The position numbers and the translations under genes are program-made. From contig JAQJVL010000260.1 in the NCBI GenBank assembly GCA_035578905.1, positions 124,001 through 188,000 of the forward strand: 64,000 nt of DNA, in the 5' to 3' direction. This DNA comes from Stictocephala bisonia (lineage: Eukaryota > Arthropoda > Insecta > Hemiptera > Membracidae). Positions 1 through 52,612 of this stretch are shown in pieces; the stretch's first letter is position 1, and every line of letters starts with the position of its first letter. Below the pieces are notes generated by a model that worked only from the letters and a program-made list of their open reading frames with translations, was not told the DNA's origin and ran no database searches.

Positions 1-40627
<40,627 letters not shown>

Positions 40628-41615
40628 GTCTTCATCAGATTTTAAAATAATGTACTGTAAATAATGTATATATCTATTTCTATTGTTTTGGTAGTCAACA
40701 CTTTTTATATTGTAAAATCTTTTGTAATAGGTGAACACTTTAAAATATTCTAAGTTTCATTCTAGGTATATTCATTTGTTATTGAAATATCAATTCTTAA
40801 CAGCTTGTAAGGATTTAATTTGACTATAGATAATAATGTAAGGTATAATCTAGTGTATCATATAAATAGTACTAAGAACATATATATTCATGATAATGGA
40901 GCACTGCTTAACCATATTGGAGTATTGAATGATGGTGGCAATAAACATACCTTCTTACTGAATAATATGTGTTTCAATATTTATTGAAAACCCCATTTTT
41001 AATTAAGTACAATCATTATTGTATGTAGAATAGCTAATAAATCTGGCAAAACAACACATTGTACAATACAAGTGACCATACAACACAATACAACCATATT
41101 TTTCCAAGAAAGAAAAGCATTATTTGTATGACATTTAAATTTTTGAGAAGCTGCATTTTATGACTGGGTCCTTCTTTTGACCTCAGATTTTAACTTTTAT
41201 ATTCTACTAACAAAGGTTTTATATTCTACTAACAAATAATGTAACGCTCTAGGTAGGCTTGCGTTTAAAATTAGACTATTTCCCAATCTACTTAGGTAGT
41301 ATTCAGTTATTTTTTAAAGATTCACAAACTAATAATATAAGGATTGGAAACGTCTAAATACATGTCTTTTTCTTAACTACACCCAGGCAGGTGACGGGAA
41401 TCTTCGTTAGGTGTACACTCACTTAGCACTAGCTGCTAGAAAAGTTCTAATAGAGTTTAACCAAACAAATTAACTACCATTAATTTGCTTAAAGACATAT
41501 ATTTTAATCATTGAATCTGTTTACAACATTGTTTATTGAGCTCAACTAAGATTATTAAAAAAAGATTTTTTTAAGAAGAATATTAAACTTCGAACTAAAA
41601 ATAACCATTTAAATT
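40628..41615. other. MCM3 3' UTR and downstream AT-rich DNA
   Basis: The 3' UTR probably runs to the AATAAA at 40940. Beyond it there is a short local duplication (TTTTATATTCTACTAACAAA near 41190-41240) but no gene. Confidence 0.45.
40940..40945 (+). promoter_or_regulatory. Candidate MCM3 polyadenylation signal
   Basis: A canonical AATAAA lies about 310 bp after the MCM3 stop, in an AT-rich 3' UTR-like stretch with no intervening ORF. Other AATAAA-like hexamers occur nearby, so which one is used is an inference. Confidence 0.45.
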
Positions 41616-41619
41616 AACT

Positions 41620-42166
41620 TATTACTCTTCTGTACATTCTCATTTATTCTTTGGATTGATAATTTATGGAGAACTGCTGCTAAAAACCTTGGTGATATTT
41701 TATTGCTGCAAAAAGATTCAACAAGAGTAATTTGAAGATTAAATTGGAACGATTCTGCTAGAAACAATTTCAAAGAAATGGGTATTATGATTTTACGGTT
41801 AATTTATTTTTGAAAACATTCTGCTCGCATATAGAAATGTTTTTGCATTACCAAAATTAGGCAACCATAAAAATGTTATATTAAACTTAGTTAAGACAGT
41901 TTTTTTATTTTCTAATCAGAGATTCGATCTGTTTGAAAGTAAATCTTCATATTGTCGAATTCAATTTTTTTATCCATTTACCAAATAAAAATAAGAATAT
42001 TTAGACTTCTTCGGGTTAAAAAACAGTGAAAACTTATTCAATAAACCTCTTTATACCGTAATAGTTATTTTTCTTGAAATAAAGTTGTTATGTGTGACAC
42101 CATTCCAATTGTATGCTTGTATATGCACAGTACGATTTGTACTGTTATGAATAAAGTTATTTTGAT
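41620..42166 (+). mobile_element. Non-LTR retrotransposon 3' end, degraded
   Basis: Broken plus-strand frames show the SHLFFGLIIYG block and an LQK-like region. The 3' end reads AATAAAGTTATTTTGATTGA, with a TTGA-repeat tail ending near 42172. Many stops are present. Confidence 0.65.
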
Positions 42167-42889
42167 TGATTGACGTAAACAAATTTTGTATACTGGAAAA
42201 CACAAATCATGTTGGCCTTCAGCCAAACAGTTACTTCTATCAACTATACTTCAAAACACAGAGTATGGCAGGCTGTTCTAGGAAGAATAAAATGAATACT
42301 AATCCCAGATTATCTACTCTATACTCATTAAAATTGGTTAAAATAATATATTTTAAAAAGTCTATTTCATATAAAAATTTACAAGATAGTCACATACAAA
42401 TCCAGAGGAATGTATGTTATGTTATCTTCTACAGTGTAATGTCAATTGAATATGGGAGAATGTCAGTTGGGGGGGGGGGAATATGGTGGGGTGCCGTTTA
42501 CCAAAATGCTTGTAACTAGAGATAGGACTTGGGAAAAGCAGCTATAAACTAAGAATTATGAACTGTATTTTGTTACCAAATATTTACAGTCATAATAAGG
42601 CTAATATGACTTAATATTATAATTGATTAAAAGTCCTTAATAAATTAACAATGAAATATTGATCAGTTAAAAGGACGACTTATGATAACAACGTTTAATA
42701 ATGCTCAATGATCAGGTACCTTAAATAATGTATAAGTTCACCTTAATTATAACAACTGACTATAATGTAGGATACTATATTTTCCTCTGTAACAATTAAT
42801 TAATCCTAAATACTTAATTTATGTATTAATTAGATTATATTGTTTAAAATAACTTTATTTTCTAAATATTGTTTTTGGTGATGCTTTTC

Positions 42890-43420
42890 AGGCACTAATG
42901 AAGTCATTGTCATCACAAGGTCTCTCTTGAATAGGTCATAGAATTCTTTGACATCAATAATGATCAATAAATTACATCAACAATTATGTTCCAAAAGTAA
43001 ACCTTTTCATGTTTGTAGATGATACCTCTCTTATGACAACAAATTTGGGACTATGTAATTCAAGAATCAGAATTATTTCACAAAATGATTAATTGAATTA
43101 GCCCTATTTTTTTCAATACAGCCTGAAATTGAACACAAAAGAAATAAAAATTTCAAAAAAAGTCTAGACTCCATCTTTGTTCATTGGTGACTCTGAACAA
43201 CTCAGCTGTGAAGTGAAGTGGACAACTCAGCTGAGTTGATGGGAGTGGTATTGAACGATGGTATAAACTGGGGTAGCCAATAGAAAAGTTGCAGAAAAAG
43301 TATCGAATGGCACTAACTACAAATTTCTGACTTTTGTGAAATTACTGATTTGTCGCTAGAAGAGCGGCTGTTTGATGACCAAGAAAAACTTAGAATAATT
43401 TACTAGGTTTTGGTGTGAAC
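42890..43420 (+). pseudogene. Reverse transcriptase remnant (non-LTR)
   Basis: A plus-strand frame reads FMFVDDTSLMTTN near 43005, corresponding to the YADD block of CR1-type RT with Tyr-Ala replaced by Phe-Val, followed by LNTKEIKISKK (the LNxxKT block). Several stops follow. No ends are visible. Confidence 0.6.
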
Positions 43421-43479
43421 AGCTAAAAGGGGAGAGGACAAATCTAACTCAGAAAAACCTAAGGAAACTAAAAATTGAA

Positions 43480-43710
43480 ATGTATGCTCGCCCTGAGAAC
43501 AGTCAAAGTTATCCAAAGGGCCGCCAGACACATAAAATTGCTGCACACACAAACAAAACGAATTCGCTCATACTGCTTGGTACTTCGCTAACTTCCTGTA
43601 AGTAAATGCTGAACTTAAAAAAGACAAAGAACTGTTTAAAAGAAGCGGCGAACACAACTCGACTAAAGGTGACGTCAAAACAGGGTATTTCCTTAACTGA
43701 AGATTATTCT
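43480..43710 (+). repeat. Dispersed repeat, copy 2
   Basis: The partner of 27460-27700: GAGAACAGTC, GGGCCGCCAGACACATAAA and the downstream GAACTGTTTAAAAGAAGC line up in order. Confidence 0.6.
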
Positions 43711-44639
43711 TAGGGGCGAGTCCCACATTTAGTTTGTAAAGACAATTACCCTATGTAAAAAATAAGAATCAATTAACCTAGAATGCTTTATAATATAGTC
43801 ATACATAGTTTATAATAATAACAATATAATATATAATAAAATAGGATGGCAAATACAACAATTTAATCAACGAAAATGTTTTTAATATTTCTTGTGCAAG
43901 GCCCCCTTTAAAGGAAATGCATAAGATAAGAAGAAAACGTCTAGTGTCAGCCATGTGGTTTCCTTGCTATTGAGTCCTCACCATCGTACTATTGGCAGCA
44001 TATGATGTATTCATGGATGGCCTGGAGAAGAGATCTCTTGATAGGGTGCCACTTGGAACTCTGTTTGCTGACTGGGCTGAGATGAATAACCTTTTCCTGG
44101 TCTTTGATGGCAAAGATTCAGATGCATTTTTTCTGCTCAATGGCTTTGAGGTTACTCACCAGACTTAAGTTTCTATTGTGAACAATCAATAAGACCAAAG
44201 CAAAATTGGGAGGAAAGTACTCAAATACTTTTCCCCAATCTCAACATAGACCAGTACTGGTTTCATTGGAGATCCAAATTCTTATAGTTCGATCTTTTCC
44301 AAGGCCTAGATGGAATTTTAGTAAAGCACACTGGGAGGCCTTTACCACCAGGCTTGATGATAGCATCATCCTACTATAAGTCATTACAATCGTTTTAACA
44401 AATCTGATCTTGTCCATTGCTAAAGTTTGTATACTTAGACAATACAGAAAGGAGTATATATATATACCAGGATGGGGTAAGGAATCAGATGACCTTTACA
44501 ATAGGGTTCAGTGCTACCAAAAACCCCAATATGGGTAATCTGCTGCTGCACTCTCTAAGCAGTGCCAGCAGGAAAAAATGGTTTAAAACTGTTGAAGATA
44601 TAAACTGTACTCACAGCAGTAGAAAAGCGTGATCACTTT
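43711..44639. other. Unrecognised stretch
   Basis: Slightly higher GC near 43910-44170. No frame is open for long and no domain is recognisable. A TATATATA run sits at 44456. Confidence 0.4.
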
Positions 44640-46052
44640 TAAAGAAACTCTACTGGTAAATCTCAAAATTAAAGTGAAGTGCTCTGCCCGAAGGCCTCTA
44701 TCATAGCTAAACTCTACCATGACTACAACACTAGGAGTAAAAACAATTTTTCTATCCCCAAGCATAGGACATCTTTTTTTGAAAATCATTTAAAATACAC
44801 AACAATCAAATCAAATCAATTTCTTTACTGTCACAAATACATTTTTAAGTCTAGCACAGCTAGAAAAACAGGTGACATTGTCAGATCTAGAAACTAGGCC
44901 TACTCTAAAATTAAAGCAAAGTAATTTATTAGAAATTACTTAGTCAAACACAAAATGCAGCTTTAAATGAAATTGTCATTTAAGTATTCGTCAACAGAAT
45001 AGTATGCTTTGACAAGTAAAACTGATTTTATTTGTTTTTTAAACTTAGAAATTTCGTCATTGTTCTTGTAAATATTTGGTAATTTATTGAACAATTTCAT
45101 ACCCATATAATGGGGTGTTTTCTCAAAAATACTAAGCCGATGTTTGGGATATTGGAAGTCACTCTTAAATCTGGTATGGTAACTGTGGTGATGTTGATTC
45201 TTAGTTAAACATTTTAAGTTAGTCTTCACATACACCAAAACTCTGTAAATATACAAACAAGGCAGAGTGAGTATTCCTATATCTTTAAAAAGAGGCCTGC
45301 ATGATGTTCGTGGAGGTGAAAAAATCATTATTCTGAGATTTTTTTTTTTAATTTTAAAAATTGCAAAGGCTTCAGACGCTACTCCCCAAAACTCAATACC
45401 ATACTGAATAACTGAATGAAATAATGCGTAATAAACCATAATTTAAGTTTTGAAATCAACTACTTCTCGAATTACAGGCATTTGATACACTGAAGTATTA
45501 AGTCTTTTCCCAATTATGTTGATATGTGATCTCCATGTTAAATTTTGATCTATTTTAATTCCTAAAAATTTTGTACTTTCAATAAAAAATATTTGTTCCC
45601 CGTCTAGTGAAATCTCGGGGTTAAAAACTTCTTTATTTTGAAGGGTTGAAAACTTAATTAAATTGGTTTTTGAAATGTTTAATCCGAGGCCATTTGCTTG
45701 AAACCAGTTAGAAAGCTGAGAGAGAGATGAATTAAAAAGAGGTATTAGTTCCTCACTATGCTTAGCTTTGAGAATTGCAGTGGTGTCATCAGCATAAAAA
45801 TGTTTAATGCTCTTCCCAACTATATTTCAGATTTAACAAGTGTTTCTTTATTCTTGAGAAAAGTAAAGCTGCTCCTCCTAGAGAAATGTTTTTATAGCGT
45901 GGAGGAATTTCTTGCAAAGTAGATATTTGTTCTTTCATTACCTAGACATATAAGATTTTATTTAGCATTATAAATTGTACATAATTATGACCCATTTCAT
46001 GCAGTTTTGTATATACTGTCAATTGAAATAAAGAATTATTTGACTTTGACCA
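44640..46052 (+). mobile_element. Plus-strand non-LTR fragment split by another element
   Basis: The first part (44640-44800) encodes LYHDYNTRSKNNFSIPKHR and SFFENHLKY. The second part (45830-46052) encodes LFLRKVKLLLLEKCFYSVEE then FLAK and a stop, a 3' UTR, AATAAAGAATTATTTGACTT and tail. The two halves are consecutive blocks of one ORF2 C-terminus, separated by the minus-strand insertion at 44803-45828. Confidence 0.75.
44803..45828 (-). mobile_element. Minus-strand non-LTR element nested in the plus-strand one
   Basis: From 45828 downward: KHFYADDTTAIL (RT catalytic block), LSNWFQANGLGLNISKTNLI, FLGIKIDQNLTWRSHI, a stop near 45440, then MVYYALFHSVIQYGIEFWG and HSYHTRFKSD, ending at FKKQIKSVLL and YSVDEYL. 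The 3' end carries AAAGAAATTGATTTGATTTG at 44803-44822 (TTTGA tail). It is 5'-truncated just upstream of YADD. Confidence 0.85.
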
Positions 46053-46134
46053 AACAGATATTATGTGACCACAAACAAATAAAACTGCGCAGTAGCCGAT
46101 TTACTGTGCAACTATTATACGCAGTGAGGTGAAA

Positions 46135-47010
46135 TCAAAATTCCTTTATTGTGTTAACAACATATGTTGCACACAAAGTGTCACTTGTACTTAACTAAAT
46201 ATTACAATCACATTTATTTCAACAAAACATAAAATTCCTACCATACATATAAGGTTTGTTCATTCATCCAAACTAACCAGCCAGCTCAGATAAGGTTTTT
46301 TCTGCTAGTAACTTGCAGTGAACTCTCCCACTGAGTAAAATGCCTTGGAGGCTAAGTAGAATTTCAATTTATGTTTTAATTTGCCCAGATTTTCTACATT
46401 TTTGATTGAGTCCGGGAGACTGTTGACAAAAGCTACACAAGCTTGTGAGGGCAGGTGCTCAAATACTGACGTTGCGTGTTGATGAGTGCGGTAATTATTC
46501 CTACCTCTAGTTTTGTATGTATGAATGTCACGACCTCTCGTAGGTATACATTTTGACAGACAATAAGAAGTTGTCTCGAGTATATAGAGGGGGTGTAATG
46601 TAAAAAGTCTCAAATCAATAAGGCCTACACAAATCTCTGTGATTTAATTTGGAGATTACTCAGACTGCTCTCTTCTAGATCCTAAATAGCCTGGAGAAGT
46701 CAACATTTGCACAGCCTTCCCAAACGGCTATTCCATAAGAAAGATGGGAATAAATGAGCCCATAGTAGGCCATGAGAAAAACTTGTGTAGGGCACACTTT
46801 TGAGAGCCTTCTCAAAGCAAATATGTCTGAGGAGATTTTAGCACAAATGTTGTCAATGTGATTCCTTCAGGTGAAACCTTTGTAAAGGTATATCCCTAGA
46901 AACTTGACTGAAACAGCTTCATCTAGAGGGACATCGGCTACCATGAAAGTTGGTCCACATCCAGAATTTTGTGATCTTAAACGGAAATGAATGTAATTTG
47001 ATTTTGATGG
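46135..47010 (-). mobile_element. Minus-strand non-LTR fragment, second family
   Basis: From 47010 downward: [44 protein letters not shown], two stops, then an open frame (46613-46305) with TYKTRGRNNYR, HLPSQACVAFVNSLPDSIKN and FYSVGEF. The 3' end lies near 46135 and reads AATAAAGGAATTTTGATT on the minus strand. Divergence from the 44803 copy shows a separate subfamily. Confidence 0.8.
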
Positions 47011-47059
47011 GTTTATTTTTTTAATTATTTTGATTAAAATGTTGATTACAGTTATTCAA

Positions 47060-47696
47060 CTCAATGTACGTTTGCATCTCCCCAATCACCAAGTCAAGTA
47101 AGTTTATATAAGCAGACGATATTGCTTTATCTTATCAACGTAAGGACTTCACAGCTACTGAAGAAACACTCACAAACGATCTTGCAAAACTCGAATATTT
47201 TAGAACCCGGAAGCTAAATCGTAACCCATCAAAAACCGAAGTAGCCTGCTTCCACCTAAGTAATCGACTACCTAATAGAACATTAAAACATCTTTCTAAA
47301 TAGTGTAAAACTTCACCACAATGATCATCCACAGTACCTGGGAGTAACGTTAGATCGATCGCTGACGTTTAAAAGCCGTCTTCAAAAAACAGCAGCTAAA
47401 ATTAAAACCAGGGCAAATGTACTACATCATATTGCTGGAACAACTTGGGGAGCTAATGCACACGTCCTGTGCACTGGTTTATTCAGCTGCTAAATACAGT
47501 GCTCCCGTATGGCTAAATAGCGCACATATAAAAGCGATTAGTGTCCAACTTAATAGAGCCATGAGAGCTATTAGTGGTACTCTCATGGCAACTCCACTAC
47601 CTTGGCTCCCGGTACTATGCAAATAGCTCCTCCAGAAATACGACGTCAGGAGGCACTACGTAAAGAATTCAATAAGATCTTGAATTACCTAGTAGT
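47060..47696 (+). pseudogene. Jockey-like reverse transcriptase fragment
   Basis: Plus-strand pieces with frameshifts: the catalytic YADDIALSYQ region (reads ADD near 47117), ETLTNDLAKLE, NPSKTEVACFHLSNRL, ALVYSAAKYSAPVWLNSAHI, and TPLPWLPVLC followed in another frame by APPEIRRQEALRKEFNKI. These are Jockey-group hallmarks. The body breaks off into the minisatellite at 47697. Confidence 0.85.
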
Positions 47697-47812
47697 ATTG
47701 ACCCACCCTCCCACCCATACACGACCTAGTAGTATTGACCTAACTGCCCACCCATACTCGACCAGTAGTATTGACCCACCCTCCCACCCATACTCAACCA
47801 ATGGTATTGTGT
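47697..47812 (+). repeat. Minisatellite, three units
   Basis: CCCACCCATACACGACCTAG, CCACCCATACTCGACCAGTA and CCACCCATACTCAACCAATG units of 36-38 bp, each followed by GTATTGACC-like spacing. It directly joins the Jockey RT fragment. Confidence 0.8.
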
Positions 47813-48107
47813 AGGGCACACTTTTGAGAGCCTTCTCAAAGCAAATATGTCTGAGAAGATTTTAGCACAAATGTTGTCAATGTGATTCCTTCAGGTGAAA
47901 CCTTTGTAAACTATGACAACTGAATTAGAATGTTTAGAGGCTGCTTAGTACTACGAGCATCATATCCACAGAACCATTTGTGTTTCTCATTCTTTTCTAA
48001 CTTGTCAGAGTACTCAGTTTGGGTCAGGTCAATTACATGAGGCGTGAAACCATCCATCATAGTGCCATCGGATCTAATGTCTTGTCATCATTTGTCATAT
48101 ATACACA

Positions 48108-48402
48108 TATACACCCGCCCTCCCATACACGTACTGTGGTACTGACCCACCCGCCCTCCCATACACGTACTGTGGTACTGACCCACCTGCCCTCCCATAC
48201 ACGTACTGTGGTACTGATCCACCCGCCCTCCCATACACGTACTATGGTAATGACCGACCCGCCCACCTATACACGTACTATGGTAATGACCCACCCGCCC
48301 ACCTATACACATACTATGGTCGTGTATTTTATTACCACTGAACGTGTATGGGTGGGCGGGTGGGTCAATACCACTGTACGTGTATGGGTGGGCGGGTGGG
48401 TA
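48108..48402 (+). repeat. Minisatellite with a head-to-head inverted end
   Basis: Six 36-bp units of type CCCTCCCATACACGTACTGT plus GGTACTGACC run from 48108 to about 48325. After AGGGAG-free spacer sequence containing GTATTTTATTACC, two units follow on the opposite strand (48340-48402: CGTGTATGGGTGGGCGGGTG). The inverted block can form a hairpin. ORFs through it (12-residue repeats such as HPPSHTRTVVLT) are by-products of the period being a multiple of three. Confidence 0.88.
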
Positions 48403-48559
48403 CAACACTATAGGTCGAGTTGTACATCAAATTAAAGGCATTTAGAAGTACACCTAACTTTAACATCATTACTACATATTTTTTACAATTTTTTTAATAG
48501 TTCAGTAAGAATTTTACTTATGTAAACATGTAAAAGGATTTAATCTATACCTATTAACT

Positions 48560-49125
48560 TTACGTGGATCAGCCACGTCAGAATGGTCGCTTAAAATCTT
48601 GAAACCCACCTCCACGTACTGCTTTCCAGTTGAATAGATCAAATTTATCGCACAATACTAGCTGGGCCATAGCGTGTATAAGTTTTGATGGACAAAATAA
48701 GTTCCTTATTAACGATCCATCAATACCTGTAGGTGGAATGAACCCCCCTCGTAGGGAGTGGACATTATTCAATCGGTTCTGAACTGGAGTGGACAGATGT
48801 AACTACTGGAAATACAAATGGGGATTGGCAGTAGATCAGTCATGTGTTTGCGGGAAGTCTATCCAAACAATGGATTTCATAGTTACAGAGTGCCCCTTGC
48901 GCTGTTTTACAGAGGGATTAGCTAGCATAAATAGAATCAGTGAGGCAAGTCTTAAATGGCTTGATGGACTAGACTTAGCTTTGTGACGGGAGATCATTTT
49001 TTATTAATTTTTAATATTTATTATAGAGTAAAGACTTTTGGACTTTTTGTCCAACTATAAAACTCAGCTTTTACATAATTTTAAATAAAAAAAATAATGG
49101 TAGCTGACAAAAAAACCATATCCCT
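48560..49125 (+). pseudogene. Jockey-like ORF2 C-terminus and 3' UTR
   Basis: Plus strand: INDPSIPVGGMNPPRREWTL, then TGVDRCNYWKYKWGLAVDQ, CVCG, TMDFIVTECPLRCF and RISEASLKWLDGLDLAL with a stop at 48984. This is the cysteine-containing tail of a Jockey ORF2, and it continues the RT at 47060 after the minisatellite region. An inverted copy lies at 36650-37260. Confidence 0.82.
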
Positions 49126-50415
49126 CTTTCCCATTTGTAGTCCGAGAGGTTAATAATGAAGTTCCTATATATTGTATATATATGTAGTGAATTATATTTC
49201 TCTGTTATTCGTGTTTTAAGAATTTTTTATTCAATCTATTTATGTTTCAATATACATTTGTATTCAATATACATTGTAAACTTACTACATATAACTTCTA
49301 TAATAATTTTCTATTCATTTCGGTTTATAAACGCTTTTACTTTATTGTAAAATGTACACTTAATAGTTTTTACTTTAGAGAACCTAACAGAAAATTATTC
49401 AATGCGGCAGTTCCGCTGATGATGAGACCTAAGAACTTTACCCAATATTTACTGTTTTAGGGATCCAGGTTTAAAGACTAAAAACTATATTAATTATTTG
49501 AAAGAAAACCATTATCCTGACATCACTTTTATGCTTTATGTACAGTACTACTGTCCATCTGTTAAAACTGTTCACTTACTATAATAAACGAAGTATCATC
49601 AGCATAAATTAAGTATAACAGAGGCCTCAAATAAGCCTTGAGAATTTCATAAGCTACTCAGGAGTTGCTCATCCGACTACATGCCACTCAATAGGAATCG
49701 TTTTTACGATTTTTTATTTATGTCTTTAAAAAAGTATTTGAAGTGATCATACTTCAAAACAATCTATTGAAATAGGGAACTCCTGTATGCTCAGAAATTA
49801 TGTGCAACAGCGTTTGAAGGTCGTTTACTAAGGATCTATGAGACCTGTAAACACTCAAATAACACCATTGTTTTCCTCGTTTAATTGTGCGTTATAAAAT
49901 TAGTAGGGATTTATGCTTTCTGCACCACCCCTGTGGCAAGGTCGGGGGTTGGGGTATATTACGACTATTATTATGGTTTTTGATGACGTCACAGGATCAC
50001 GTTCTCGCGTTCTCATATACCACCTGACCTTCCTTTCACTTTAATAGCATTTGTTTGTTTGAAAAATTCCAATCTAATAGCTTAAACCAATGTCAACTCC
50101 GTCTCGAGACAGATATAATTACATTCATAGATAGACATCGATAAGCACTTAGCGTTACGATATAATTACTTTTAAAACAGTTCTTATCGATCAAAGTTAA
50201 CATTTTATTGGTCGGTAACGTACATTCGCTCATCTACACTCATTCGAAATCCATATTCGCCCATATCTTGACGATCGGCGTCTTATGAATAAATAAATAA
50301 ATAAAATTCCAACCTAATAGCTTTGTTTGTCACGTCGATTGACGTCATAGCCAGACAAATGCAGCTATCGATAAGTGGAAAGGAAATTTATGTAGTTCAT
50401 ACGTAGCCTTGAAGA
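49126..50415. other. Mostly unrecognised; one RT scrap and a dispersed repeat
   Basis: 49550-49660 on the minus strand reads LLYLIYADDTSFIIVSE, a reverse-transcriptase scrap. 50150-50300 shares ATTCGCCCATATCT and ACGATCGGC with 12890-13030. CGATAAG/ATCGATA strings are frequent. No gene is supported. Confidence 0.5.
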
Positions 50416-50449
50416 CGGGTATATATATATATATATATATATATACCCG
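50416..50449. promoter_or_regulatory. Perfect 34-bp palindrome CGGGT(AT)nACCCG
   Basis: CGGG, an alternating TA run, then CCCG. It lies about 90 bp before a donor-like ACATGTAAGTAT (50537) and upstream of the polymerase-like ORF at 50890. It could serve as a TATA box and certainly can extrude as a cruciform; promoter use is inference. Confidence 0.5.
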
Positions 50450-50889
50450 CACAATCAATCTCCACTCTATTCAGTTTGTATTTGGATTTCTCGTGCAACG
50501 CTAGTATGTTACTCTTCTCTCTCACCCACATCAGCTACATGTAAGTATTCTTTTTTGACTCACGTAGTAGTTTAGTATCGTTTAAATTAATATATTGATT
50601 AACTTAGTAGCATTTTACCCAATATATTCCGATAATTTCAAATCAAACCTCATTCAGACTCAGACCTTTGAATGAGACAAATCTAGCAGCTCCTTTATTT
50701 TACAACTCATCTATTCTAATACAACCGTAAAGTAAGTGTAAATGGAAAACATAACCTACAACCACTAGAAATATAACCTAACTTTTATTATAAGCTCAAT
50801 AAATTCACTAGGATATTAAAACAATCTTCTAGAGTTTTAGTAGTATTCATACCCGAGTTCTATAACATTTTTCTCTATTTCAGGTCACC

Positions 50890-51510
50890 ATGATTCCCAA
50901 TCAAACTGATTGCCCTAAGTGTCAATCAACCATCCGAAAGGATCATAGTGCACGCCATTTGAACACATCTGGTAGCAAAGCAAGGGGATCGCTCGAGAGC
51001 CTCAGCGCCCCTGCCCACCGCAGCCGACACCTGAAAAAGTGCCGCCTCAGCTACCTCAATAGGAAGGACGAGGAGCCCATCCCTTCTACCTCCATGACTG
51101 CTCGCATGGACGCCGAGCCTCCTCCATCGTATCAGCTTGCAATACGGTTAAGACAGCAGTGGGAGATCTTATCGGAGTGAAGAAACATCTGAAAATTGTT
51201 GAAATCGAGAAGGCGTTCAAAGGACGCATGAAGACATACTCTATCTAGAACCGACCCAACATCAAGGATCCCATCGTATTCTTGCAACAAGCACGTGATC
51301 TCTTTCACGGGAAAATCGAGGAGAGTGTGAAGGATAGGAACATCAAGGAAACCCTCTTTTTCCTCGGATTGGAGACAAGGAGGAGGAAAATATATTACTT
51401 TTAAAACAAAAAAAAGTTATAATTCTACCAAAAACCAACATCTTGGATTATCTGGAGGATGCAGAGGGGGAGCTATTAAAGGAAATGGTCGAGTTTTATG
51501 CCAAGGGATG
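50890..51510 (+). pseudogene. Polinton (Maverick) DNA polymerase B, N-terminal part, truncated
   Basis: ATG at 50890 follows a good acceptor (CTATTTCAG, ends 50883), and a matching donor at 50541 suggests a 5' UTR intron. The frame starts with a zinc-finger-like CPKCQSTIRKDHSARHL. After a frame change near 51150 it reads HLKIVEIEKAFKGRMKTY, then IKDPIVFLQQARDLFHGKIE and ETLFFLGLE, matching the N-terminal region of protein-primed PolB of arthropod Polintons as I recall it. Stops at 51249 and beyond, and loss of the exonuclease and polymerase domains, make it dead. Confidence 0.6.
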
Positions 51511-51518
51511 TTCCGTGC

Positions 51519-52529
51519 TTAGCATTCAGAATACGGATCAGAAATGCTTCTTGTGGTCTGTGTTAGAGGCTCCCCAGGTACAGGTGTCTGGTAAGGAGTA
51601 GGTAGCCTGTTTGACCATATCTTTTTCCGAAACTCTACGTATTCCGACTGAGGCTTGATGTATTCCATCAGTGTTTCGTAAACTATTATCTTGTCTGGTC
51701 TTTGGAATGGTTCTTCCTGAGGTTCTATCTTCAGCTTTAGCATCCATTGCACGATGCGATACTCTTTCCCTCGATAGGCCTTAATCTAAGGCTCCCTCCT
51801 CCTCCACATTTTTGAGATAAGTTCCATTCTTCTCCAGAACACTGACGTATACCTTCTCATCATTCTGGTTATATTGCGTGGGATTATTTTTAAACAGCAA
51901 TGACAGTAGCCCTCGCGTTAAGTCGTAAGAGGTGTCGTCCACGAAAATGTTATTCCCGTCAATCACGACTTAATGTTTCTTCATCCGTAGGTACGACATA
52001 TCATAACCTCGAGGTCCGTAAGCCGTATCTCGGTCTTTGTCTAGCATGTTGAGATAAGAATCTACCAGCCTCAGTCCAGCATATTCGTCCCCTTGTTCTT
52101 CGCCAGCTAAAATATTCATAGACTACAGTTCTTTGCCCATACTTGGTTTTAATGCCTCGTTTCTAGCTTTCTGCCGCATCAAATCTCGCGATTGAAGTTC
52201 GAGAACCGGGAGAAATTCTCTCTTTTGGTCCATATATCCCATCTTTTCGCCTTGCTCTTTCATTTTCATCAGGTAGATGTTTTCTTCCTTTGTTTGTGGG
52301 GCATCCCCTCTCTTCTTCGTCAGGTTTTTCACGTTACTCGATAGTTTTCTATTGGTTTGATGAGCGGTTGACACTGTGCCGCTGTAGCCACTTGCGACTC
52401 GGTCGTCTCATTTCTCAGCGCTTTGTATTTGCGCCTGATGCTGTCTTCTACAGCCTTTATCTGCAGAAATAGACGTTCTCTCTTTTTAGACACCCTTTTT
52501 TCACAGGGTGTTCCCAAACAAAGTTCCAA
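51519..52529 (-). pseudogene. Polinton-associated protein of unknown role, broken
   Basis: Minus-strand blocks: KRERLFLQIKAVEDSIRRKY (52529-52329), then after a frame change NVKNLTKKRGD and a Gln/Glu/Lys-rich stretch (52374-52123), then AYGPRGYDM, then GNNIFVDDTSYDLTRGLLSL and LFKNNPTQY (51966-51781). I recognise the RRKY...YGPR...YDLT.GL..LLF pattern from transposon-linked proteins of many arthropods, but not its function. It converges on the PolB fragment, with about 10 bp between them, which supports a shared Polinton origin. Frameshifts and stops disable it. Confidence 0.5.
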
Positions 52530-52612
52530 AACTTAAGGTTGTGTTTCGTTGGGTAAAAATAAGTAATAATGTTCCTATACATATAGGTCCTAATATGTTT
52601 CGTTTTCAATAT

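Larger units (their letters stand above)
46788..47910 (+). repeat. Duplicated about 98-bp segment (46788-46885 and 47813-47910)
   Basis: GTAGGGCACACTTTTGAGAG through TCAGGTGAAACCTTTGTAAA occurs twice in the same orientation, with two or three differences. It derives from the reverse-transcriptase body of the 46135-47010 element. The second copy sits alone next to the minisatellite. Confidence 0.85.

Noticed and set aside
43900..44400. Possible gene because of higher GC
   Set aside because: No frame stays open and no motif was recognised.
48019..48435. Repetitive HPPSHTRTVVLT protein
   Set aside because: Frames are open on both strands because the 36-bp minisatellite is a multiple of three; there is no conserved flank or start context.
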